Source: Imbricaverruca yamaguchii
Lineage: Eukaryota > Arthropoda > Thecostraca > Neoverrucidae
Direction of reading: 5' to 3'
Length of the DNA: 64,000 nt
NCBI GenBank assembly: GCA_034440575.1
Contig: JAOTOL010001549.1
Location: forward strand, 1,271,001-1,335,000
Translations under genes and position numbers: made by a program
In this document: positions 11,789 through 23,861 of the stretch, piece by piece
Numbering within the stretch: position 1 is the first letter of the stretch
How the letters are laid out: each line of letters begins with the position of its first letter
The notes under the pieces: model-generated
Seen by the model: only the letters and a program-made list of their open reading frames with translations
Databases searched by the model: none
What the model was told of the DNA's origin: nothing

Positions 11789-13043
11789 AAACGAAAAAAA
11801 AAAACGAAACTGGCACAACACTGGTGAGCACAAATGTTGGAGGTGCAATCTCTGGCCCGATGCCGTGTTTTGTGACACCGATGTACTTCCATCAATTCAA
11901 AGTTCAATTTTATAATTTTCCAAGCCTCACATTGAAATCCCCGATACGGAGCCTAGCCAGATGTGAAGAAGCCGGCAACTAAGTCGCGCGCGCGCGCGTG
12001 AGTAAGGGCCTGACTGCCTCCGGATGCTCTGATGATGACGGATGTGCATCATCGCCAGAGCATTCAACCCATTCACGGCTGTGCAACCATCAGGAGTGGC
12101 TCACCTCAATGCGAGGAGCGGGGCGGGGGAGGGAAAGGGATTGTCGACCGCTCTCGTAAACGCTGCTGTTTTATGGGCTCCTCCGCTCTCAATGCTCATC
12201 GATATAGGAACCCAGTCCGGCCATCACCTGCCACGTCCAAGTTTCTGCATGCGACAGCTTGGACAACGGATATTTGCAGCCCTGGCAAACGCCACGGAGA
12301 CATGAAGAGTAGCGCGCGTCTGGCGAAGCGGACAAAGGCGCGACTGCACCAGCCATCGCGTCACGTCACGGCACGTCACGTCACGTCACCACCGTTTGAC
12401 CGGGCAACGTGGCATGCACCAGCGGCCATCGATTCCCCGCCAATTTGGCGGCGCCGACACGCAAGCGGCCACTTAACGAACGGCGCGCCTCGGCTATGAC
12501 TTATTTAGGGAGTGTTAAATAACGCTTATTGCCGCTTAATGCAAAGAGGTCGGGCGCCAATTCATTGGCGTCAGGATCGGGCGGTTACGGCGCTATAGAG
12601 GCCCGTCACACCACGTCGCGGCCGGCGCGGCCATTGATCACGGGACGGCGCCGACCGGCGGCCGGCCGGCCTGCAACGTGACAGTGATTTGCAGCCGAGC
12701 CGGCCGACCGCCTGCGGCGATCGGCGCGCCACAGGGCGGCTCGATGCAGATCTGGCGCCAAACAGCTTCACGAGATTGTTGCCGCGGCGGGAATAGCCGA
12801 CCGTGAGCTGCGATGAGCCGTTGTTATTTTCCGGCAGGTGGTGGCGGTGCGAGAGAGACGATCCGTACTATACTGTAACATACATCATATAATATCGCAT
12901 AATATAATATAATATAATATACTCCGTACTATATATACATCCGGGCTCTTTATGACCAAATACACCAAGTGAAATGCATTTACGTCAACGGAGCTTGTGG
13001 TGAGCAGTTAAGCGGCCGAATGATCGCCGTGGCTCGATGTCGG
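11789..13043. other. Sequence between the two inverted 27-bp arrays, with CpG island
   Basis: This stretch holds an A run at 11796-11805, a GC dinucleotide run at 11984-11998, CACGTCACGT-type short repeats at 12360-12388, a CpG-rich island at about 12300-12790 and an AT-rich (ATAAT)n microsatellite at about 12885-12922. AT patches within the island (TTATTTAGG and GCTTATTGCCGCTTAATG near 12500-12543) resemble homeodomain sites. No gene was recognised. Confidence 0.45.
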
Positions 13044-13162
13044 AGTGGCCGGCATGGCTGGACTGGCGACAGTGGTCGGCATGGCTGGTCTGGCGACAGT
13101 GGTCGGCATGGCTGGACTGGCGACAGTGGCCGGCATGGCTGGTCTGGCGACAGTAGCCGACA
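13044..13162. repeat. 27-bp minisatellite (inverted orientation), ~4 copies
   Basis: The unit reads GGCATGGCTGGTCTGGCGAC then AGTGGTC. It differs at only about two positions from the reverse complement of the unit at 11576-11788, so it is an inverted, shorter member of the same family. Confidence 0.9.
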
Positions 13163-13297
13163 AGGCACCCAGTGAAGTTGTTCGATCACTGCACCAGCAC
13201 ATCGGCGCAACAGTCAGTGCAACTGTCAGCGCAACGGGAGCAACCGACCGAGCGTCGTCGTCAGAGCTGTCGCCGTGACGTACCAGTCCGGTCCGAC

Positions 13298-13507
13298 GGC
13301 CGGGTATGGCGGCGATACGGCCGGGTATGGCGGCGATACGGCCGGGTATGGCGGCGATACGGCCGGGTATGGCGGTGATACGGCCGGGTATGGCGGCGAT
13401 ACGGCCGGGTATGGCGGCGATACGGCCGGGTATGGCGGCGATACGGCCGGGTATGGCGGCGATACGGGCGGGTATGGCGGCGATACGGCCGGGTATGGCG
13501 GCGATAC
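13298..13507. repeat. 21-bp minisatellite, 10 copies
   Basis: Ten tandem copies of a unit starting GGCCGGGTATGGCGGCGATA and ending C. The array length is exactly 210 bp, with only isolated substitutions near 13375 and 13469. Near-identity implies recent expansion or ongoing homogenisation. Frames such as the heptapeptide AGYGGDT are open by virtue of the 21-bp period. Confidence 0.95.
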
Positions 13508-13734
13508 GGCCGCCCAGTTGGAGATGTGGCGCGCCTGGGGCGATAACGATTTCAAGGTAGGCCGGATGTACTCGACCGTTATTGAGAGATTACCAGCAGC
13601 CCAGACAGGCTGTATATCGACAGCGGCCTGTCATTCAGAGATGACATTGCCAAGCTATCACTGTCAGAAGTCATCATCGTGAGCGTGCTTCCACCGGCGA
13701 CATTGTGATCAAGGAACGAGGACGACGAATGAAG

Positions 13735-14234
<500 letters not shown>

Positions 14235-15944
14235 TCGTCTTCTTCTTTTCCCCTCGACTGGGCAGCAGACGCGACATCGGCGATGTTCTGGAATCATCGG
14301 CAAATTACCGCCGTGTATTGTCAGATTGTTTGTCCGTCCGTCAATCACCTGCGGCCGCCGGCGATCCACCGTTCGGCTCGCAAGCCTTTTTGTCTTCCCG
14401 GCGCCCACGGCCATCCCAGACTCGTTAAAAACTGATCTATCGATAATTCAGATATTAATTAGAACGTAACGTTTTGTGGAGCTGGGTTTAGTTACCAACC
14501 GCCATTCTACACGACAGGAATGCCTTAAATTATTTGTTTTTCTGGGCCTCAGCTATTCGGATCATTTATATTTGGACGTTTGTCGAAATTGATAGCCGGC
14601 CGCTTCCAGATGAAGACATTTGAGCCGGCGACAGCTGGGGCGACTGTCGGGATGTTCGTCTGTTCCGGCCCAGACGGCAACGGCGCCTGATGCACCTGTG
14701 GAAACGGGCAACCCCTGCTTTGTGTGCAATGCATGCCTTTGCGACAACTTCCGAAATTCTTCCTGATGCGGTGAATTTGGTATGTGTCAACGCTAGTATA
14801 ATGGTTTGGATGGCACGTACGCAATTATTTGGTTGGAGAATCGCCCAACATCTTATAAATTTGGCTTCGAAAGTGATGTGATGAGCAACGGTTTTCCGGC
14901 GCAGGCCAAAGAAAACATTGCCCCTGCCTTTACCTGCACTATTCGTGAGCACGCCATAGTTTACTGGGGAATCACGGTGGTGAGTGCATTTTGAAATTAC
15001 ACGGAGTTTAACATTCAGAAATTCGTGCACTTCCATTTTTCCGCCACCAGTGATGGGACGATCTGTCCGAAGCCATACTTCTAGGCGCTTCGTTTACCAG
15101 AATCACCGCTTCAAGACTTGGGCGACGGCGCGACATCAGCGCCTCTTCTGTGTCAACCCGTACCTGTACCGGCTGATGTCAGGGGCGAATACATGGGGGG
15201 GCATTGGGGAGGGGGGATGAGGGGCAGGGCACTGTCCCTCATCTACGCAAAGGTGGCGCCTCTCTGACCAGGAAGAGGTACACGACTGGGGAGGCATGAG
15301 TGCACATACCCCTATCCAGTCCACCCACCTCCACTGAACGGATTTTTTTTTCGGCCCAAGGCTGAAAAGATAGGAAAAGAGAGGAAGAGGAAAAGGTGAT
15401 CCAGCTGAAGGCGCCATTCCAAGGACTCTCGCGGTAGCGCTCCGAGTGAATAGTCTCCGCCCACATGAGCCCCCTCACAAACTCCTTAAAATTCATGGAT
15501 CCGCTGCCAGTCGACGTCGAGCTCGGACGCGTTCAGTCACACTCGGCGCACGGCGCGGCGCACTTGGACGACATTCACATGCCAAGTGGTTACATTACGG
15601 GCGTGTAAATTACCTGACCTGACCGGTGCGTCTGTCGCCAGCATTACGGACGATAGCGCGGCATGAACGGCTGGGACCAGGCTCGGACTGGGGTCGCACG
15701 ACCCCACCCCCGCCAGCGTCGCGCGCCACTGCACACGCAGCTATCGCTCGGCGACGCCTCCACTGCAGCTATCGCACGGCTGAACATGGAGAGATGTCGA
15801 GTTACGCCGGAAGGTTCGGCGCGCGACGCTCTGTGGTGGCAATACCACGCTGAAGCTGTGGACTGCTTCAATAGGAACTGTGGTACATGAATAGCATTTC
15901 CTGAAGAGTAGGGGCACGCGGTTAGATGTAGACGCGTTTGGAAT
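14235..15944. other. Unique sequence, no gene recognised
   Basis: Mostly unique sequence. A G-rich stretch at 15190-15235 and a T run at 15345-15353 are the only low-complexity parts. The minus-strand open frame at 15036-14566 (156 codons) has no recognisable domain. Confidence 0.35.
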
Positions 15945-16225
15945 TGTGGCAGTATGACAGCCGGCCGGACGGTGTCAGTATGGCAGCCAACCGGACGGTG
16001 TCAGTATGGCAGCCGACCGGATGGTGTCAGAATGGCAGCCGACCGGACGGTGTCAGTATGGCAGCCAACCGGACGGTGTCAGTATGGCAGCCGACCGGAT
16101 GGTGTCAGAATGGCAGCCGACCGGACGGTGTCAGTATGGCAGCCGATCGGACGGTGTCAGTATGGCAGCCGTACGGACGGTGTCAGTATGGCAGCCGACC
16201 GGACGGTGTCAGTATGTCAGTCCCA
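15945..16225. repeat. 26-bp minisatellite, ~10 copies
   Basis: The unit starts GGTGTCAGTATGGCAGCCGA and ends CCGGAC. Variants (CCAACC, GGATGG, CAGAATGG) alternate in a higher-order pattern of about three units (GTATGG, GTATGG, GAATGG), suggesting expansion by multi-unit blocks. Confidence 0.95.
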
Positions 16226-16960
16226 GTACAGTGACGGTACGGCAGCCGGCCCAGACGCCCGCCAGCACGGGAGTCCACCAGGCCGCCGGCGTTGTTGACG
16301 GTCGCCCGTCCACCGCCCGGCCCGGCGGCGGAGCGTCCACACGAGCGCGGTGGGCCGCCGCGGCCGGCCGGCGACACGCCGATCCGACCGATACGTCCGT
16401 GTCAAACAAATTGCGGCCTCCATGTCATCGTCGCCGACCGATGCCGGCGATAAGCAGGCGCGGCCACCGTCGGCCGAATAACACGGCCCGCTCGCCGGCG
16501 ATTCGCAGGATTAATTGGGAGAGCGCCGGCCGCGACCGGCGCAGGTAGCCGCGGCCAGCCGCGGCGAACGCGGCGCCACCGGCGGACGGCCGCCGAACGT
16601 GGCGCCACCGGCGGCCGCCTAATGAATTACGCCGAAATAATGAAGAAAAATGAGACGGAAACGCGACGAGCATGAACGATTATGTTAACGAGCGCTTGCG
16701 TTTGTGCATGCGCGCTCGGCGGTCGTTAATTGGTTCGTTATGCGGTCGGCGTGTCTCTGCCGACGCGCAGACGCCGATACGCTATTAATAACGCCGCCGA
16801 CGATGACGTATCGGTGGCGTAGCGCGGCGGCGCCCGATCGTCGTAAATAATGCCGCCCGAGGTCCGCTTTCACCGGCTTTTTCGGTGCGGTTTACGATGA
16901 TCTATCGACACCGGATAGGCTTTATTGAGCCGTGCAGTTTATTTCGGTGAATGATTTGCC
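16226..16960. promoter_or_regulatory. CpG-rich island with homeodomain-type AT patches
   Basis: A GC-rich island is interrupted by TAATTG at 16512-16517 and 16727-16732, GCTATTAATAACG near 16780, CGTAAATAATGCC near 16843, TGCGGTTTAC (Runx-like) near 16886 and TTTATT words near 16920-16945. Such islands with embedded TAAT cores are typical of developmental enhancers (family knowledge). Function here is inference. Confidence 0.35.
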
Positions 16961-17126
16961 AATTATTCTAATAAATCGACTGGTTTACTGCGAACAGCGT
17001 CCAGCACCCACAAATCCAGTTGGTTACTTCCACACCTGTACCAAAGGTGTCAAAAAAGGAGTGAAAAATCGCCAGCTTTGGTTTTGTTCTCAACAGCCGC
17101 AACAACCGTCTGATGCATGCTCAGGC

Positions 17127-17320
17127 ATTCAAGCGCTTGAGTAAGAACAATGTGTCCAAGAAACCTTAGATTGAGACCATTGATACTCGGAAATCGTTTC
17201 AGTAAGAACAGTGTGTTCGGGAAGCCTTAGATGGAAACTACTGAGACTCTGAGCTCTTTTCAGTGAGTACAGTGAGTCCCAGAAGCATGAGATGGAGACC
17301 ACTGAAACTCAGAGCTCGAT
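17127..17320. repeat. ~65-bp tandem repeat, 3 diverged copies
   Basis: Copies share AGTAAGAACAGTGTGT, AAGCCTTAGATGG and ACTGAGACTC (with variants) and CTCAGAGCTC. Divergence is substantial, so this is an old triplication. Confidence 0.7.
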
Positions 17321-20300
17321 CCTAAAAGCACAATTGCATAGGTGGGCTGCACATACTCCTTACCTACGCACAAAACGAGACGTGCTGGATTGTGTTTTGC
17401 GGTTTTTTTTCGGGCAATACACGATGAAATTAAATTTGTTCTATGATAAGGCACTCACAAATATTTGGTCAGCGTCCATTACTTCTGTCTTCTAGAGTCC
17501 AAGACTATATATATGACTCACTCGTCAACGAGGCTGGACAGAGCACTTGTACAGCAACCTTCTTATAATTTCCTGTCCATTGTCATATTGAGCACTTTCC
17601 AAGAGCATTTTGTTTCGCTACCATATTGAGCACTTTCCAAGAAGCTCACGTCGTGTCACTACCTAGGCGCGGAAAAACCACATCTACGATGCGACAGGAC
17701 CATTAGTCTCCTAGTTTTATCTTTACATTTGACACTACTGGCTTGGACTTTCTGCGGCTTTTCAAAAGCTGCACCACCCTATATGTTTGTGAATATGACT
17801 AATGGGAAACATCCTGACAACGTGCGCCTGGTCCCCTAGGCACATAAATAACCACGGACAGCATTTGAACCAGCTGAAATGCTTGCTTCCCAGTTGCTTG
17901 TTTATAATTAATCACGTTCTTTTCATCCAGTCATAATTATAGCACGCTGGCATTCCTCGAATCCAAAGAAGCTGAACGCGCTTCAGCGGTGCAGCTTGGT
18001 CAACTATTGTATCTGAAGTTCATATAGTTCTCCATGCATGTTTGATGGCAGGTGGCTATACAAACACGACGGGCAGTGAGCCGATGCACACGGAACTTCA
18101 CTCGGCTATGCTCAGCTAACACGTGCCCTCGCTCCTTCTGTGTTCACAACGACGACACAATGACGACTCAGAGCAGTAAACCAGCGTAAGGTGCTTTCCG
18201 GGTGTCGAGTGTGCAGTCGAATCTCCGGACATATCAGACTCACGTGCATTGGGCCCTGAGTGTTCTATACAGCCACGCACCTTCAAGCATGTATGCAGAC
18301 CTAGTGATGCGAAATGTGACACATCTGGCAAAGTTAATTACTAAACGCAAAACTAATACGCGCCAAAACTCCCTGGCCCTGAACTTCGACACCGGGATAC
18401 AAGCCAAGCACTTTGGTCATTTTCCATCCGAGTGTGGCTGCGGTGTAAGGATTGAGGGTACTTTAGTTGAAAACTTGTGATATATGTTTGGCAATTTCAA
18501 AGTGAAAGGAACATATTTGGTTCTGCGTGATAACATCAGAACTCGAAGTGTTTTCTTACAACGCCAATCACCATCGCAATTTGCCCACGAGTAGAAATGC
18601 CGTCGCGAAACTTTCTTTGAATATAGATGAAGAATATTTCGTGACAAATATTTAAATAATAATTGGGAAAAGTCCAAATAGAATGGACAAACCTCACTTA
18701 GAATGAGAACTTAAAATGACAAATTTTGTAAGAAAACAGCGGTTTCAAAAGCACCATGGTCGGGCAGATCCAAACTGACGGTGCAGGTCCAGTCAAAATC
18801 CACTGGTGTTCACAGGCGACAACTATTCAATTGAAAACTTAAGCAAAATTGTTCAAACCAGACCACTCAGCTAAAGCTAAAAGGGCAATGGTCATAAGGG
18901 CACGCTTCCTAAAGGTACTTATATTGGGGTGAGGGCATGATGATCGGCCGTTGTCACAAAAATACAAATATTTCCGTCAACATAATTGTATCCTACTCGT
19001 TCCATACGTCACCACCCGTATAGATGACAATTTCATCGCAACGAAACCTACGTGCCAAGCTCTTCCACCGTGCTAACAATCAATGCACCTACATGTGCTA
19101 AAATATCGTTATTCATTGGACTGAATATATCAAATGAACTTAACGTCACGAAACCACTTATACCATTGGTGATGTTATCACTAGCTCTGCGGGGGCGGCT
19201 ATTTATCAGGGGAGGGATCATGTTGAGATTTACGTTTGGCCGAATTGGCACCATCATTCGAAATATCTACAAGATTGGAGGTAAGCTTTCTCTTGGGAGA
19301 ATACCGCGAGAGCCTCAACCGGAAAGATTTCAACTCGCTGCAGTCCTTCTCTGGCTCCACTGACAGGAAACGACTTCACGCATAGCCTAAGGTGACAGGA
19401 TAATTGTAACTGGCCTGTTTCAGCTGTCACTACACCTGCTCCACATACATCACTCAAATGTGGGCAGCGTAACGTCCGGTTGGCTCCCACATCCCAGGCC
19501 GACTGCAGAGCCTCGGCCAAGGAAAATGACTGCGGGGAAAGTCAATTTGTGGTTCGGCATACTATAGTTCACATATAATTTACAGCATTCCGGAATGTCA
19601 AGGTCGTGTTAGTGTGTGAATTTCTCCTGAGACTCCTGAGACCTCGTGGTTTCAGTGTCGAATACAGCAGGGTTGAGCACTGTGGATATGCGCCCTTCCC
19701 GTGGAAAGGCGGCGCCCATATAGGGGCTCGAGTGCACCCCCGCCCCCCATATACACTCGTCCAATATTTTGTTTTGCTCCGCCGAAGGCGTCCCTCTAAT
19801 TGAGAAAAATGCGCCACTTCTGAGGGAAAAGCAAAAAGTACGCTCGACTCTTCCTCCCCTCTCAGCGGATTATCAGTCGAAGGCGCCCCTGCAGACTTTC
19901 GCAGTGGTGTCCATCTTGAGGAAACGGCGCCCCTGCAGAAGAGTGCCCCACGTAAATGCTTAGATCTGGCCTCGTCTGGACTGACAAAAGAAACAAGCAT
20001 GCCTCCTTGTTTTGGGGCCTAGTCGTGCCATCGCCGAAACCCCCTCCCCTACCACTCCTAGTAAGGTTTCAGTAGTTGAGATCAATGTCTAACCGGAAAA
20101 TAAGTAGAAAATCAGATCGCTGAGGGGGACTTCCCGAATAGCTAAACAGCTACCTGAGGATACGGCTAGCCCTCATTCCTCTTCAGGCTGCCTCCATTCC
20201 ACATTCATCATTTCCTCCACATTTCTTGAGGCTACTCCCAGTAGCCTGAGAGTGGCTCCACACGGTCTGATGCTGGGTCCAACATCTCCATAGGCTGGAT

Positions 20301-20514
20301 CTCCACATTACCTGCGGGTGACTCGCACATCTTTTGGGGTTGGCTCTCACATCACCGAAAAGCTGGCATTCACATCTGGGAGATGGCATTTATGTTAATG
20401 ACGTTAGTCCCAACCAGTGGCGTAGCTAGTATGCCTCTTTATCAGCCTGAAGTCCGCTGTCAGCTCTGAGCCCCTCTACATCAGCGTGATCCAAAACAGA
20501 CCCAGTGGCCCTGC
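17321..20514. other. Largely unique, AT-richer sequence; no gene recognised
   Basis: The sequence ATATTGAGCACTTTCCAAGA occurs twice, at 17586-17605 and 17624-17643. A stretch at 19670-19960 with repeated GGCGCC words and AAGGCGGCGCCC-like segments could be an old transposon but shows no terminal repeats that I can define. No coding signature was recognised. Confidence 0.35.
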
Positions 20515-20610
20515 ACGTCCGACCCGGGGCCCCATCCGTCGGCTCCAGGGCACTCTACGTCCGACCCGGGGCCCCATCCGTCGGCTCCAGGGCACTCTGC
20601 GTCCGTCCGG
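20515..20610. repeat. 42-bp duplication, ~2.3 copies
   Basis: ACGTCCGACCCGGGGCCCCA occurs at 20515 and again 42 bp later, each followed by TCCGTCGGCTCCAGGGCACTC, and a third copy starts at about 20599. Similar but degenerate C-rich segments continue to the right. Confidence 0.85.
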
Positions 20611-21590
20611 AGTTCACTCTTTCAAGAGATTGGGCCTCTCCTAACACGCGGGCGGCCCCCTGTGTGGCCTCGGCTCCCATCAGCCTAGGGACGCTTCATA
20701 CCGGCTCTGAGTCCTCCTCGACGGCTCAGGGTTCTCACACGGCTATGGAACCTCCGTAGCGACCCAGGGTCTCCTCTGTCAGGCCGGAGGCCGTTTTAGC
20801 AGCGTTGAACCCCTCTCTCGGGCCAGGGGCCCTTGTATGGCTTTGGTCCCATCCGTCGGCCCGACGGCCCTTCTTGACAGCCCGATATTCTCTACGGACT
20901 TTTCCGGCAAGCCTGGGGCCCTTTTTTCCAGCGCTTGGACCCTGTCCACCATGTCAGGTGCCCTTTCTTCAGCTTCATTCAGCTAAGGACCCTTCAATTG
21001 GCTCTAAGACCTCTCCGTCAGCCCCGGGGGCTCTTCCAACTATCCCGAGACCCTTCTGTCGATCTAGATTCCCTTCCCATTAGTCCAACCTAGTGTCCTC
21101 ATCATTTTCCCGAAGACACTCTCCGTTGACTCGGGCCCTCTTCATCGGCCAGTGACCCCTTCAGTCAGCCCGGGGATCCCTTCGTCAGTCCAGGTGCCTT
21201 CACGGACCCCCTCACCGACGCCTTGGTCTAGCCACGGAATGCAGTAAAGATGAAACTCCAGGGAAGTATAATTTGGTATGAGTTCAATGGTAGATCTCGG
21301 AAAAGTGGTACAAAATTGGAATTCAGGACGTGACCCTTTCAATTAATTATTTTTTAGGAACAAATTCGGATGGAGTCCAGGAAGCAGTGGTCTAAGGCGA
21401 GTTTTGCTAAATAGCTTCAATCTCGGTTGTTGTTGTTTTTTTCATTGACCAGAATCAACTTGTTTTTATTTAGCCACTAAACGGCTGATGCAAATTTTTG
21501 TAATCAACCATCGGGTGTTTTTGCATTTCCTGTCAATAAACTGCACAAATTCCGTTGGTTTCACTACGCGACACGCCGCACCAGCCAACT
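20611..21590. other. Degenerate C/T-rich repeat region, then unique sequence
   Basis: From 20611 to about 21230, words such as CGGCCC, GGGGCCC, CCCTTC and CGTCAG(T/C)C recur at irregular spacing, suggesting a decayed tandem array related to the 42-bp unit. From 21230 to 21590 the sequence is unique and AT-rich. TTTATT at 21465-21470 gives AATAAA on the minus strand, a possible distant poly(A) signal for the Msx gene, though about 1.9 kb past its stop codon. Confidence 0.4.
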
Positions 21591-22190
21591 CCGCCCACCG
21601 ACATCACCTCGGCCGTGACCGGGTCTCGAACCGGCGACCTTTCGGTCCGCGCGCGGCACCACGTCGCCGGACGACGTGGTGCCGACGGCGCCGCAGGTGT
21701 CGGCGAGTCGTCAGCGGCCGCGGTTCACAACCGGCCACGACAGCGGCGTGGCCACCGTCGCCGTCCGACGAGCGCGCGGCATTTCGCCGACGACCCCATA
21801 ATGAGCGCCTAATAGATGGCCGCGCCGGCTGGCCGCCTCACGTGTGCAGCGGTCGACGCGACAGGCGTGCAACGGAGCGAGTGTTTTTGTTAATTACGCC
21901 GCGTATCTGGCGGCCGGCATCACAGGCACGCGCCGCCGGCCGCCAGTCAGCTGACTGCCGGCCGGACGGCAGTCGGCTGACCAGTCGGCCGGAAAGCGGC
22001 CGGTCGCGCGCGGCCGACTGGTCGTTCCGGCCATTTGTCGGCCGCTGGCGACTGCAGTCGATCTGGCGCGCCACTCGGGCCGGCGATAATGAGACGGGCC
22101 GGGCCGGGCCGACCGAGCTCAACGCAGGCATGCTGAACAGCGCTCGCCGCTGGACCGGCCGGATCGGATCGGATCGGATCGGATCGGATC
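21591..22190. other. CpG-rich island with a tRNA-like B-box fragment
   Basis: A GC-rich island lies about 1.2 kb beyond the Msx stop codon. At 21620-21650, read on the minus strand, GGTCGCCGGTTCGAGACCC resembles a tRNA T-arm/B-box. No convincing A-box or acceptor stem accompanies it, so it may be a SINE remnant. The rest is composition-biased and non-coding. Confidence 0.4.
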
Positions 22191-22194
22191 GCAG
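22161..22194. repeat. (GGATC)n microsatellite, ~6 copies
   Basis: A short perfect pentamer run, GGATCGGATCGGATC and onward, lies between the island and unique sequence. Confidence 0.9.
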
Positions 22195-22524
22195 GATGTG
22201 ACGAGTCGGATCCCATATGCAGAGTTGGAGCTTTCAAGAAATTATTTAGAGCCCCGCACTACCAAGGCTGATGAAGTAGAACGCATTTAGCTGGGCGCCA
22301 TGACCATCTCCTTCGATGAACTCATCGAACCAACTCCGGTAATTATGGACATTAAAATATATAGTTACTGGAGAGGCCCAACGAGACGGCCTCGAAGCCT
22401 TCCAAGAGATGGGAAACTCGCCCAATGCGGACTGGTCGGAACAGCTGGAAGATATATTCTAGCGTTCTCCTTACGACGCGCTTAGCTGGTAGCGCCACGC
22501 GCGTTATCTCACGTCGAATGGCTA

Positions 22525-22830
22525 CGGCTGACCAGCTGACCTGGAACAGTCGAATTCCATCCGACCGGACCTGTCCAGCTGGTCTGAAACAGATGGGTTG
22601 GACCAGATTGGACCTGGTCAGCTGACCTGGACCAGCTAGTCACGATCGGACTAGACCTGGCCAGCTGACTTCGAACTGCTGTCTCGGTCCCGGCTGGTTC
22701 GCACCAGCGAGACGCAGCAGCTGGACTAGAATGAGACACGAGGACCGGACCAAATCGGGCCGGCCGGGTCCGACAGACGTGAGGGACCAGCTGCACCAGG
22801 TCCACCGGACCGGAAAACTGGGCCGTGCCA
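22525..22830. repeat. Degenerate short repeats rich in CAGCTG / GACC
   Basis: GACCAGCTGACCTGGA and GACCTGGTCAGCTGACCTGG-like words recur with variable spacing. CAGCTG is an E-box, but its frequency here is explained by repeat structure. The array lies downstream of Msx and may fall in its transcribed 3' region, which cannot be decided from sequence. Confidence 0.6.
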
Positions 22831-23029
22831 CCGCCACCGCCGACGGCCTTATGACGTAAGTGGGAGCATGAGAACGCGCGCCGCCGATGGGGCTTCTTCG
22901 TCGGCCCGAAGCCGACCGACCTCGGTCTCCCGGGCGAGGTGTCATTAATCCGGCCGAACAACTACTTGATTGCGTTCAATTGGTTCGCCGCTCACCGTAA
23001 TAGGCTGTCGGAGGCTGGTGCTGCTGCGG

Positions 23030-23286
23030 CTCGACGTCGGCTGACCTCGGCTGACCTCGGCCGAGTCTGCTGAGCCTGCGGCGCGGGCGATGCTGCGGCC
23101 TGACATCGGCTGACCCCGGCTCACCCCATCTGACGCCGTCTGACGCCGTCTGACGCCGCCTGACGCCGCCTGACCCCGGCTGACGCTGTCTGACGCCGTC
23201 TGACCCCGGCTGACGCCGCCTGACCCGGCTGACGCCGCCTGACCCCGGCTGACGCCGTCTGACCCCGGCTGACGCCGGCTGACCCG
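23030..23286. repeat. 10-bp minisatellite just past the Msx stop codon
   Basis: The array is built from CTGACGCCGT, CTGACGCCGC and CTGACCCCGG decamers, about 20 copies in its regular part (about 23108-23286). It ends 75 bp from the Msx stop codon, so it probably lies in the 3' UTR. On the transcript strand it reads as GTCAGACGGC-type repeats. Confidence 0.9.
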
Positions 23287-23360
23287 CCGACCCGAGACCG
23301 GGCCAGCGCGGCGTCGGTGTCGTCTGTATCACAGAGGCGGGTCCGTGCGCGCGCCGGCGG

Positions 23361-23861
<501 letters not shown>

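Noticed and set aside
21620..21650. tRNA T-arm-like sequence on the minus strand
   Set aside because: Only the B-box half is convincing; no A-box or cloverleaf could be traced, so it is mentioned only as a possible SINE remnant.
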